Below, piece by piece: positions 12,079 through 28,129 of a stretch of 64,000 nucleotides of DNA; the stretch's first letter is position 1, and every line of letters starts with the position of its first letter. The translations under genes were made by a program, and so were the position numbers. The notes under the pieces are model-generated. The model was not told the DNA's origin. It ran no database searches and saw only the letters and a list, made by a program, of their open reading frames with translations. The DNA is from Daphnia pulex (taxonomy: Eukaryota; Arthropoda; Branchiopoda; Diplostraca; Daphniidae): the NCBI RefSeq assembly GCF_021134715.1, contig NC_060026.1:2356001-2420000 (forward strand), given 5' to 3'.

Positions 12079-15000
12079 TGTTCGTCAAGAAACTTCTTCT
12101 TCTTTTATTCAATTTCTTTTTTTCAATTCTTTTTATTTTATTTTTTCCCTTTTTGCGCCGCACACACACACACACAACACAACACACACAACCACGGGAA
12201 TGGGGCGACTGCACGACCCGAAGGTTCTCTCACGAATGAACTTCTTCTTCTACATTCGCCGGGGCCGCCAACGGCTGTGTGTGTGTGTGTGTGTCTGCTG
12301 GGTTCCTTTTCTTTTCCCCGAGACCGAAAAATTCTTCCCCTTTTTTTCTTTGTCGAGTTGTGTTGCCTAGCGCCACCGCCGCCACACGAGGTAGCGATGC
12401 CTCGCCTACGACGCCATCTAGCGGCGAATTCCACACTCGTTCGTCCCCGCCCCCTCAAATCCCTCCTTTTTGTGAATCGAACCACACGGACGCATTTGAA
12501 TAAAACGACAATCAAAATGGAAAAATATGTGAAGAAAAACCCAAATTCTCCAGCTCCAAAAAGTAGAAGAAAATAACGTGGTACGATAGCTTGCAGAATT
12601 TAAAGACGACGACGTCACGGCGTCGTCCATGTTTCTTTTCTAGCCCCACGACAGAATCCTTTCTCTCTCTCTCACACAAAACCCAAAATGAAAGCCCTGC
12701 CAATGGTTTCGCCTCGGTCTCTCACCTCCTTTTTACGACATGTTTTTATTTCTTTTCTCAACAAGGGGAGAGAAAGGAAGGAACCTCTTCTTGTTGGTAG
12801 GCCCGACCCATCGCCACAAGTCCTTATGTCTAACGACAGTTTTGTACACAACGAACCTACACGTTTAAATCATCACGGCCTCGTTTTGAGTTGGCTTTTT
12901 TCTTCCACCATTTTTTCACGAATTACCAAACAAAAGCCGCAAGGCGAAGTCGGGAAAAAAATAAAAATGTTCAACTTTTTTTTTCTTTTTCCATCCTGAC
13001 CATACCGTCTAGACTGCGGTGTGTAAGACACCACACTTGTAACCGTATGAATTTATGGCCTGTCAAGTTCCACTGTAACGAAAAGGAAAAAAAGGGGGGC
13101 GAAATTGCGACATTTGTATACACTCGACAATGGAATTTGTTGAACGGATTTGTATACATCTTCGAAACTACACAAAGTTAATCTTGCAACTTATTCCGCC
13201 AACGTCAGTTCCTTCTTTTTGGGGGAAATTTATTTGAGCAAAAAAAAAAGAAAAATGGCCGTTACGTCTCGAAATAGACCGAGACTCTTTTTTTTCTCCT
13301 TTTCGCCATTATGTGTGAACTACATTCCAGTCATGTTGAATAAGTCTCAAAAAGATACGACAAAAAAAATGTCCAAGGGAAAGAAAAATTGACGTGACAT
13401 TCGAACACGAGACACGTTTTATTATAAAATTTTTCGTTCGTTTGGCCACAAATCTGTAAAACTCACACACGGTCATCTCGGCCAATCGAATTGTTGACAA
13501 AGTCTGGCGTCGCATCCGACCGTGACTTTTTGTTCTGTGCATAACTAAACGAAATCGACCGACATTTTTCTTGTTTCCCCCCCAAAAAAATAAGTGTACA
13601 TTTTTTTTTGAAAAAAATCTGCGCAACGATATCGTGACGTGATCACACACACACATTTTTCTCTGTTGAAAAATCGAGACCAGACATTGTCGAACTGCCG
13701 CGCCGTCGATCAATGACTTTTTCCCCAGACAAGACCAGACAGATCATCGTCCCTCTCGGGGGCCCCTTTGTCTCGCAATCGCGTCGTCTGCACAATCATC
13801 ACGTGGTGGTTGGTCCGTCGTCTGCGTCCTAGACATACGGGGGAAGGGACCAATGGCGGGGATGAAAATCTCACACACACACGCACAATGTCTGAAACTA
13901 TTAAAACCACTCCCCCCCTCGTAAAACTTGTTTCAGTTTTCGGGCGGGTTGGAATCCGCGGATCGTGACACTGTCTAGTACGACACACGTTCTTTCAACT
14001 TTTATTCCACCACGTATTTTTTAAAAGCATCGGGGTCTGAGAAAAAACCAGACATTGGTTCTCTCTCTTTCCTTTTTTTTCTTTTTTACTATGTACATTA
14101 CAACAACGTTGCCGTTGTAAAACCAGACAAGTCTACGATATTTCAACTTGTCTGTTATTCACACGCACAACTACACACAGAAGAATTTCCTCCTTTTTTT
14201 TTCTTTCTTTTTTCTTTGTCTAATTTTTATTATTCAATTTCGCTGTCGGTTTAGATTTTCCGAGCTGTCTGGAGTGAAGACGACAACTAGCAGACGACCT
14301 TGTTCTGTCTCCGTTTCTCTATCGCCGTAGACTGGCCATCACGCCGATCCACACACGCACACATGTATCAAATAATCATGGCGAAAATGTGTCTGGGTCT
14401 GTTGTCCCCGATACACATCACCTTCCTCCTATCTGCCGGACATGAAAAATATATCTCTTGTTTTGTGTTTTTCTTTCTCTCGGCATAATGAATCATGTAC
14501 AACTTTCCGTGACATCTGGCGGGACTCTGAAAATTTCCCCCCTCTTTTTGACTCATTTTTGATTGGACGTCGTCAATCAAAACAAAAAAGGCACACACAC
14601 AATACGATAACAACAACAACAACACACGGCCAGGAACTTGTCGCTTTTTTATGGCACATGTGAAATTTCACACATTGTCTCGCCTCATAATCACCGGAAA
14701 TGAATTTTGATGGACTGTCCAGGTGAGAGGACAGATAGGGAAAGTTCTCCCATGCACCGAAGAATGAAACAAAATCCAGGACGACAACAACAACTACCGA
14801 CAACTTATTTTTCCTCTTTCTTTTTCAGACACGGGATGGATATGATGGATGTTGTCCGGTATCGTGAGTCTAACGGCCATTCATCTCTTAAAAGAACAAA
14901 AAATAAAAACCCAGGGGCCTGGATTATCAAGAAAACGTGCAGGAAATGAATCAAACTGTCAACATAACCTCCCCCCCCCCTTTGTTGAGCCTCACCGTCT

Positions 15001-16012
15001 AAACACTCGAATAGAAGAAGAGGATATTGATAAGGAAAAAGAAAAAATCCGGGGTCTGACCGGATGAAAAACTGTTCCACCAGACAATATGGCGTCGTCG
15101 AGACGTGAAAAAAAAAAAAGTCCCAAAATATAAAAATGGCCAAGAATTTTGTCCAAAAAAGAAACGGGAAAACCGGCGGTGTCAAGGGGAAATAAAAAAG
15201 AACCCCGGAAAAAATAAAAAAAATCAGGTTGACGTTCAAGAGTTCTTTTTTTCCGACGAGTCAGACAAGAAGAGAACCAGTCGACGACGGCCGTCCAATA
15301 TACAAAGAGACGGGCGTAGTCGCGGTTTTATTTTCGGAGCCCTTGCTGCTGGCGGGAGTCTTAAAAAGAGAACCCCGCCAAACAAACTTGAAGCAACTTC
15401 TTCTTCTTCTTCTTCTCCACTCTCTACTCTGAGCAGAGCAGACGGCAGCCAAAAAGGCCAAAAAGAGACTTGACTTTTTAAGGTGGCCGCCGGCACACTG
15501 TGTGTGCACCTCATGGCCATTCGATGCCGCCAACCATGTCTTTTTGGTAGTGTCAAAAACAGCTAAAAAAGAATAGAGAGAAAAGAAAAACTGTTTTGAC
15601 TTCTTCTTCTTTCTCGTGCATATTTTGTCCGCTTTTTCTTCTTTACAGTTCTTTAATGGTGACGGAGGAAAAGCTGCTCGAAATAGAATTCACCACCTAC
15701 CCCGCCCGTCGTCCACTCTTCTTCATGCCACCAAATAAAATAAAAAAAAAGGAAAATTTACAAACGTCATTTCAAAGTAACTCAAGTGTGCACTGCTACC
15801 TCTCAGTCAGTCACACACAAATGTCTCGGCCGTGTATAAGAATAGGGAAGACCGACGCTGACATCTAGCGGTGGTGGTTGACACGCACTTGCCCCGACTT
15901 ATTATTTCGGGTTAAAACCAAATAATAATAATAATGAATGAAAAAAAATCGATGGTCGACCAAAACAGGGAAAATTTGTTGTTTGATTATTATTTTGTTT
16001 TTGCAGCAGTAC

Positions 16013-19000
16013 TCAAACTCCGAATCGTTTCTTGTACAAGGCCGGAGGCAAGTGTTTCTCCAGCGCCAAAGGACTGACTTCGACGGCCACCAGTTCGCCG
16101 CCAACGTCAAGGGCACCAAAGTAGGCCAGGTGTTTGTATTTCTTCGACATGCCAAAGCAAGAAGACGACGGTCCACTGCCGGCCGCCGTCGAGTTCAGTT
16201 TCTGTTGCTGGGCTGAGGGCGCCTTGAGCGCGGCGGGTGGAGCGTCCAGGCTGTCCTCCGTTCCCGTATCGAATTTGGTAATCTTGGCATCCGGCTCAGA
16301 AAATTCCTATTCCAACCGGCGAAAGAAGAAAGAAAATAAAAAGGGATAAGAATAATAGAAACTCTCCACTGGCCAGTCGAGGGGTCATGGGGAACTGTTA
16401 CCAAAGCGGCCATCAACTTGTTTTGCCTTCCCAGGAAAGAAAGAAATCAAACAAAAGAAAGCCAAACAACAACCGTCGATGACAACATACCGAAAAGGGT
16501 CCCATCTTTACCTTGTTCTTGTCGATCGTGTAGATGACGCTGTCGTCGTGCAGGATGATCACGTCCGGGTGGCGGACGTCGAACGTGATGTGCCGGACGG
16601 CGCAGGATCGACTCAGCCACTGGACGGGCAGCTTCTCCGAGAGTTTCTTGGAGAAGGGCGTGTACTGGCGACGGATGACGTCGTACTCGACGATCTTGTG
16701 ATCGGCGTACGACACCACCAGGAGATGCGACGACGGATGGAAGGCCAGCGCCGTCGGGTGACTCTTGTAGCGCGGCAGAGTGGCGTGCACTTTGTAGGAT
16801 TTCAGGTCCAGGATGACGACGTTGCTCGTGTGATCGGCCACGACGGCCAGTCGACCGTCGGCCGAGCAGTCCATCAAATGGATGCAGTCGTCCATCGTCA
16901 ATTGGCCGCTCTCGCGGCTGAACGTGTGAACCATTTTCATCGATCCCGAGCTGCCAACGTCAACCAACTGGAGCGTCAATTTCGGCGTGGCCAGCAAGAG
17001 ACGGGCAGAAAGGTCGGGCTCTGTCGGGTGATGGATGAACATCATCCGGTGGCAGGTGCCGACGTCTTCCGGCGGTACCAACTTTTTGAGTTGCAATGTT
17101 CCAGCCGACTGGGGGGAGAGAAATAAATGAAAAATATAAAAAAGAAAGTCGTTTTCACATTTTTCACGTCAAACGGAACAAGAAAAAGCAATTCGTGAAA
17201 GGCCGAAAAATACGGGACCAGAAAAAATAAATAAATAAATACCTGAATGAAATGATAAATGTAGACGTTGGACTCGGTGGCGTAGGCCACGTAATCGCCA
17301 CCGGGTGACACGGTAGCGCAGACAATCCATTCGTCATCTTTAGCCTTCAGCTGCAAGAGACGGGCCGGCTCTTGGGATAGTTTCAAAAAAGTATTGGCGC
17401 TGAGCTGGTGACCGCTCGGGGCGGCCGCGCCCAGCTGCCACACATCCAGCGACGTCGGGTAACGCAGCAGCAGCTGTCGCTTGCCTTGAGCCATCTGCAC
17501 GCACGGCGCCTGTGTGTTGTAGACGAATCCCCAAAAGACAACAACAACAACAACAACAACCGCGAGCCATCATTATTCAAGTCCGTTTCTCATTTTTCTT
17601 TTTCGATATTTTTATACACATACCTGAGGTAAGGGTGGGTATCTATTTAACGCCTTTGGAGGATATGATGAGATGCACAAATAGGCATCCACGCCTTGAA
17701 AGAAAAACCCAAAAAGAAATAAATCATCAAAAAAGAAATATGACGGAATTCATTTCGAGATGATTGAACATTATTCTTTTTGCAATTTAAATGCATGATT
17801 TTTCTTTTCGACATACCTCCGGATATTAATTTGGAACCGGCCAGGGCCAGACTGCGTACGTCGTGGGAGTGGATGGCACGCTGGACAGATCGAATCCACT
17901 GATTCCGGACTCCGGCTGTGACGCGAGCAAAGAGCACTATGACCGGATCGACTCCTGCGATTCAATCAAATGTTGTAGAGTGGGCCAATGATGTTATCTA
18001 TCCGTTTTTAATTGAACCAATGAATTGAGTTTACCAGCCGAGTAGAGAGTCTTTTGATCTTCAGATAGACACAGGCAGAGTACGTCGGCTTTGTGGGCGT
18101 TCACTTCGTCAATCAGAGTGCCCAATTTACCGTTCCAAAACGATGTCATGCCTCTAGAGTCGCCACTGATGATGACAAAGTCGTCTGTGATGCAGACACA
18201 CCAGACGAGAGTTTCCTATTAAAAAGAAATGGAGTCAGAACTTTGAATGGAAAGTGGAAGGCAAATGGTTTTACTTTAAAACTGTCGGCACGACCGAGAG
18301 ATAGACGATTGACGGCGTGACCAGTTTTCACGTTCCATACTCTTATCGCGTTGGATGATCCTGTGACGATAAAGTCGCCTGAGCTGTGCCAGGACAGAGA
18401 AAGAATACGACCTAAAGATTCAAATGTGCACCAAAAGATAAAATTCCACTGCAATCGTCAAAACACCTTCAAGTTCTAACCTTCTTGTTTGTCGAAAACT
18501 TTATAGTACATCAATCCTTCTTCAAAGATTTCAAACAAGCAGACATATCCTTCTTCAGAGCCGGCCTGCAGACAACAACAAAAATTGAATTACAAATACT
18601 TTTGCTGTAATGTAAAACAATTTACCGCCAAGTGTGTGTGTTCCTTGTTGACTGCAAGACACCATGCAGATCCTGATGTGACAGCGTAACTTGCTTTGGG
18701 CGAAAGAGCAACCAAGTCATACTCGACCACAAAACCATGCAAGCCGGTGGAAAAGAGCCTGCCTTTGGACCAAACTAACGCTTCGATTGAGCCTTCTGGG
18801 GAACCAGGAATCAACTTTTCAATGTGAGGAGAATGTTCCAAATTCCATATTTCTATACTGTTGTCTGACCTTTCAATTTTTCAATACAAAATGAGCAACA
18901 TTGTCATGGGATAAAAGCTTTCATTTTTGAATTACCTGGAAAGAGCTAGCCGGTTAGACTCGTAAGCCATACTGTGTATCGCTTTTGGTTCTACATCGTA

Positions 19001-19039
19001 GAATCTGGTGCTGTGAATTTTGAAGAGGTTCTTGTCCAT
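16013..19039 (-). CDS. UTP4: UTP4/cirhin homologue, WD-repeat protein of the small-subunit processome (705 aa)
   Basis: UTP4 (CIRH1A) is a nucleolar WD40 protein of the t-UTP/UTP-A subcomplex, which loads on nascent pre-rRNA and is needed for 18S rRNA maturation. Ten exons keep frame: 18936-19039, 18626-18869, 18481-18565, 18275-18411, 18035-18215, 17817-17954, 17624-17694, 17243-17509, 16512-17108 and 16013-16306. The start MDKNLFKIHSTRFYDVEPKA aligns with the vertebrate N-terminus (FKVHRVRFF). Other matches are DNSIEIWN, ILSLSWHSSGDFI, KLISGG, KRQLLLRYPTSLDVWQLG and the C-terminal LVAVEVSPLALEKHLPPA ending KKRFGV, like the human KKKKFGT. WD repeats form two propellers over most of the length. 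Residues about 610-660 are a low-complexity Ser/Pro/Gln insert near the C-terminus. Length is close to the human 686. The 199-residue ninth exon contrasts with the short exons around it. Confidence 0.95.
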
Positions 19040-22000
19040 TTTACGAGAAATAATTGCAAAAGCAGCTAAGAAAAAAACAATATCAATCAACCGTCAAATT
19101 TACTGCAACAAAGAAAATAACTTGGTAAATTGTTCATCAAAAGTCATAACCACGTTACACGCTTTGCTAGCAGACGACCACGTGTTGCCAGTGCACTGAG
19201 TCCATCTACCGTTCATTTCCGAAGCTTGTATCCTTATCCATCGAAATTCAAAAATAATCAATGAAAACTCAAGTTGACAGGTACGCAACAGTGTATTTGT
19301 ATTTTGTAATCGTCTTTATATACAAAGAAAAAATCAATACATTTTCGCCCCCACAAAAAACAAAACCTTTTCAATATTAACACAGTCCCACGACAGTTGA
19401 CATCAAACATACTTACCCTGCACACACAAAGGCAACTTCTTCAATGTCACACAATGATCAAAAAGAGTAGACTACTTACTTTTTAATGCTCTCTCGTCGT
19501 TCAGTTCAAGTGGAATGGGGACAGTCAAAACTTCTGAAGGCCGGGGCCAGGATTATATTAAGAATAAAAAAACCCAAAACAAGAAAAATGTCTCTTCTTG
19601 AATTCTGTTTTGTCCTTGGCCATGAAAACGATTACCAAAGCTCGCCGAGTGACGCAGTTGCGGTCGTCTTTCTTTTCGTTTGATGTTTCGGTATACTCCA
19701 TCGTCTACGACTGTGTGTACTACAAGTAAAAACCGTTGCTTTATTTGATTTCTTCAAGTACAATTTCTTTCTTCAGGGCTGTCGAAGTAACCCGACCAAT
19801 TGCCTAAACAAGAAAATAAACCCCTCCCAGCTCCCTCCACTCTTGATGGGCTGTGGTACAAATGACGTCAGATTGACAAAAGCTGCGTGGGTACCAGAGA
19901 CGTACGTACGTACATACACACCACAGTGGCCGCGACACTTCAGCGTGAAACCAGAGTTTGTTTCAATCCCAAAAGTTCAGCGACAAATAATAAACAAGAC
20001 AAATTCCTGGGCTGCTTTGCTTTGCTTTGCTTTGCTGCTGTCGGGATGGAATTGGAGTAAGGCGATCCACCCGGGCGAAGTTTCTGGTCCGTCATTCCCA
20101 ACTCATCCGAATGGCACGACGGAATCTGATGACACCCACCACCAATCCAGTAAAGGCAGCAATCGGCTGTCCTGAATTCGAGCGGTTGAGGATTTGCATG
20201 TCAAGGAGAAATTGGAAGACTCTGTGATATTACTCCAAGCCCCAAAAAAGAATAATCGATACGTTTAATGCGGAAGAGCTCTAAAACATTTAGAAAATTC
20301 GTTAAACTTTGATCAACAGTGTGTGGGATGTTTGGTGCTCATCAAAAGCGACGAAATCCATGCCCATCCGGGAAAATGTTGGAAATCTAATTGTCGCTGA
20401 TTGCATTCAGGACCTTTTTTCAGTCCTAAAATGTCGACCCTTTTAAGAGCTGACGGGGAAAATTCGATTCCGGCGGACATTTTCCACATGTTGATCATCG
20501 GCTGGCTGGCCCGCCATGGCCCGACGAAGAAAATTGGCAATCCATCCGGTAGCTCGTCCTTAATCAAATTCTTGTATTTTTGATTGTGTCCATCGACGAA
20601 TAGTCGGACATGAAACGGCATCGGTAAACACGACATGTCCGAGCGGCCCCTCCTGATTGCTTAATTGATCGTGGAGGAAAAAAAAAAGTAAAAATCTTTT
20701 GGCGCTGCCGGAATGGCAAATTGATGACCCTCTTCGAGTAGTTTTCACACGTCTAATCTCTGGCGGCCATCAATTTGTTATCAGCAACTCAAATGAAGGC
20801 CCCCCTTCTTGTTTTATTTGGTACCGCCTCCCCCACCCAACAAAAAAGCAGCCGGATCAAATTGAAGTGGAATTTCTCTTAGTGTTGTGCAACGCTCCCG
20901 CGTGTGCGTGTGACTGATCGGCCGGGCATTTCCAGCTTTAAAGAGACACACACACACGGCCACTCTTCTTGTTATGTTGTCAAAGGGCAAAAAGAAAAAG
21001 AAGAAGAAGCGCTGATGGAGCCAGCTGTCAACAGCTGGGCCCGTCCCGCCCGAAATATAACAGCGTGTGTTTTGATAGCCCGACCAACCAGCAATCCTCA
21101 CATGAGACACGTCCCCCCCCCCTCCAGCTCCTTTCACTCGGCAAGCCGAAAAATCTCCTTCCGTCTCTCTTTATTTTGTTTTACAACGAAGAAGAAGAAG
21201 AAGAAGAAGACCCCGACCGTGTTGTCGACTCTCTCACAAGCTGTAACAACCTGTTATATTTCTTTCTTTCCCCCCTTTTTCTTTTTTTATTTTCATTCTT
21301 GGAGGACAAAGTCCTTTCGAAACTATGCGTTGTTGTGTCTTTCGTCCTTTTACCGAACTTATCGGAATGTCATTTGCTAGCGGGCCATCATTAATGAGAA
21401 TTTCTAATCGGATCGACTATTTCAACCCAATTTAAATTTCCCGCATTTTTTTTTAAATAAAAAAAAAGTCATCGCCAGCTGGAAGATGCCTGACCTCTTT
21501 GGCCGCTCCACTTCCTCTCGGAAGAAGAAGAGAGAGAGTGAAGACACCAATATCAAGTGTTAAAAGGTCCTTCTTCTTCTTTGACTTAACAAGGGATATG
21601 TATAACGACGCATAAGTCGGGAGTGGCCGGAAGGTTTCTTTCCCACCAGCCAATCGGAAACCGGATGAATCTTCCCCCCCCCCCAAAGAGACATCCGCAG
21701 AAGACAAAAATAACATCAATAATAAAGTTTTCAAAAAATTTCGCCAAATTTGAGCGTAAAATAAAAAATAAAATAAAAATAAAAAAACAGCTGTCTTTTG
21801 TTAAAGAGCCGCACCGCGCAAAAATACGAAAATTATACAGCCCCCTCGGCCAACGCGCCTCCTCTCTACCACCGTTATGTTTCGCGACTCGTCGTCGGCC
21901 CTCTTCTCCTTCTCCTAAAAAAAATGGAGCGCCTATTCTCGGGGATGCTGTTTTGTATATCAATAAATAAATAAGGCCATCGCTGGAACACAAGTCGCGC

Positions 22001-23246
22001 CAAAGAGGAGGAATCATAATAATAAAAACAACCAAATATAAGACCAGAAAAACGAAAGAAAAAAAGGCGCAAAACAGTCAAACGAGGGTGGAAAAGAAAA
22101 GAAAACGAGCCAATTGACGTCATAAAAATCAAGGGTGCCCCTTTTTGTGAGAGCCTCCGAACGAGTGGCAAACACAACAACAAACTATTGATGCCTTGTT
22201 AAAGCCAAATAAAAAATAATAATAAATAAAAATCTTAAAACAGCTAAACTTTTCTCTTTCTAGAGCGGAGGAAAAAAAAATTAAGTGTGAACCATTGCCG
22301 CTTTATTTTCTCTCTACTCCGGAGAATAATATTCAAATGCGCAGAGTGACGTATAACAACACAAAGTACGGTAGGTACTACAAGTCCAACAAAAAATACC
22401 TCATTTGAGATGATTGTTTATCGGAGAAGAAAAGAAGAATAATAATAATAAAAAAAAGGGGCCGACTACAACTAATATACACACGTATAAGACGTCATAA
22501 ATAACCAGTTGATTGCCCAATTATTTGCTTCGGTAACGATTGATCCTCCCGCCCGCCCCCCTTTTACACGACCGTTAAAACGTCTAATGAAATTCGGGAC
22601 ACGGTGGGAGAAAAGAGTTGTGTCCCGACGGCCTGTGAACTCTCCTCCAAAGTGGTCCAGCAAACACACCACCCACCAAAAAAGAAAGAAAAAGAAAAAA
22701 AGAGATTGGCGTTTGACTAGTCCAACAGCGACAACAACTACAACAACTTACTACTACTTTGGTTGTTGTTGAACAACGAGCTCGCCATATGTTTCCAGCT
22801 GTGGTGCCGAGAGGGAGACGGACCAGCTTCTTTTTCTTCGTACAACTCTCCTTTTAACAAGATCCTGGCGTCACTCCGCCCTCCTCCTCCTTCTCCTTTT
22901 TCTCTCACTCACATACGTTTCATGTGTGTGTGTGTGTGTGCTGTACACACACACACTGCGCCATAAAACTATCGAAGACAGCCGAGCGGACCGACAGTCT
23001 CGCCCAATCTGTCGAGCCGGACAGACGGAACACTCGAAAATTCGACCAAAAACAGTTTCAAACATTTGGTTTTGTCCCCCGCCAATAGTGTTTTCTTTGA
23101 GTGCTGTGTTGAACAAATCGGATTGTGTTATAACTTCTTCGCGCGCGCTAAATTTGAATTGCAAAATTTCTCAATTGTGATTCGTTTTGGGAATTCATTT
23201 CATTACATTTTTGTTACTCCGAGGGAGCCGAGTGTTGGTGATCGCC
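19040..23246. other. Intergenic region between divergent UTP4 and the receptor kinase
   Basis: About 4.2 kb between two divergent genes, so it should hold both promoters. Simple repeats include GTAC units near 19901, TTTGC units at 20015-20035, a GAA run near 21195 and a TG/CA pair near 22924-22956. On the minus strand 20313-20636 is an open frame of 107 codons with non-repetitive composition (for example FFVGPWRASQPMINMWKM); I cannot assign it and do not call it a gene. Another open stretch on the minus strand at 19100-19290 may be a 5' UTR exon of UTP4. Confidence 0.4.
20015..20035. repeat. (TTTGC)n microsatellite
   Basis: Four tandem five-base units in intergenic DNA. Confidence 0.85.
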
Positions 23247-27222
<3,976 letters not shown>

Positions 27223-28129
27223 AAATAGAAAAAGAGATCCTTTTTTTTCCTGCTTATTTTTCAAAAATCCAAAAGAAAACTTACAAATAAGAAACCCAGT
27301 CATTTTCTCTTGAAATTTTTTTACAGACAAAAAAAAAAGTTAAAGAAAAAACTTAATTTAAAAAGAAAAATTGTCTCAATGTTGTTCATACGTATTTTAC
27401 CTGATTTGTGTGTTTGTGTTTTAATTTTTGTGTCGAGGGAAAAAAGAAAAAAAAAATGTTTCAAAAAAATGACGCACGACGTGCACAGTTTTATGTCGAT
27501 TTGGAAAAAAAAAGAAACGAAAAAAATTGGATCAAGACACGAAAAAAAAGGGGGAATCAAATTTGATGTTGGGCAATGAATCATCATCATGTGGGGGGGG
27601 AAGTGAGAGAGAAAAAAAATAAGAACCTCGTTTTTAAACTTATTCGATTGGCTCTGATTGCGAGAGTGGGTGTTCCTTAAATCATTTTTAGTTTAGCTGA
27701 AAGAAGAGAAAAAGATGCAAAAAAAATATTTTCTGGCAAATACAAAAACCGAGTTCAAAAAAGGAGAGAAAAACGGGCGATGACACACACAAAAAAGACC
27801 GAAAAAAAAAAGAGTTTGGTGAATTTCGATCCTACCAATTTTCCGGGAAGTTTTTTTTTTTTTGAATAATTAATAAAAAAATTGACAATGACGAAAAATG
27901 AGAAAAAACATATCGGCCTATGTCTTTTTTCCGTGGAGAATCCCGGGGCACACAAAAAGAAAAACTCTAAAGGTAAAGTTCGTCCTCTTTTAATTTTTCC
28001 TCGAATTAAATATGATTCTATCTTCTTTCTAGATTGTTTTTTTCCGAGTGTTATTTTTAATATACCGCGCATCTTCTATCCCCCATCGTCATTTGTTTTG
28101 GTTTTGTTGTTGTTTGTTTGTTTCTTTTT
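27223..28129. other. 3' region between the convergent receptor kinase and NCOA5 genes
   Basis: About 900 bases of A/T-rich sequence with many A runs, expected to hold the two facing 3' UTRs and their polyadenylation signals. No exon seen. Confidence 0.55.

Larger units (their letters stand above)
7183..16012. other. Long low-complexity stretch without a supported gene
   Basis: About 8.8 kb rich in CA/TG runs, GAA/TTC tracts and poly(A)/poly(T). Three weak items. (1) Minus strand about 8369-8698: an open Ser/His/Gln-rich frame ending at a GTACAT donor-like site. (2) Minus 11096-11137: ATG plus 13 codons (MAPEEHQLNLVDIL) running into GTAAAT, in phase 0, which could serve as an alternative first exon for the Ser/Gln-rich gene, though its frame is also open upstream. 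(3) Tetranucleotide runs near 7850 (CGAT) and 8091 (TCGG). The spacing fits long 5' introns or regulatory DNA of the gene to the left. Confidence 0.4.

Noticed and set aside
16479-17126. Plus-strand frame of 215 codons opposite the ninth exon of UTP4
   Set aside because: It is the antisense shadow of a long, strongly conserved exon, rich in Val/Asp/Arg as expected from a complementary reading.
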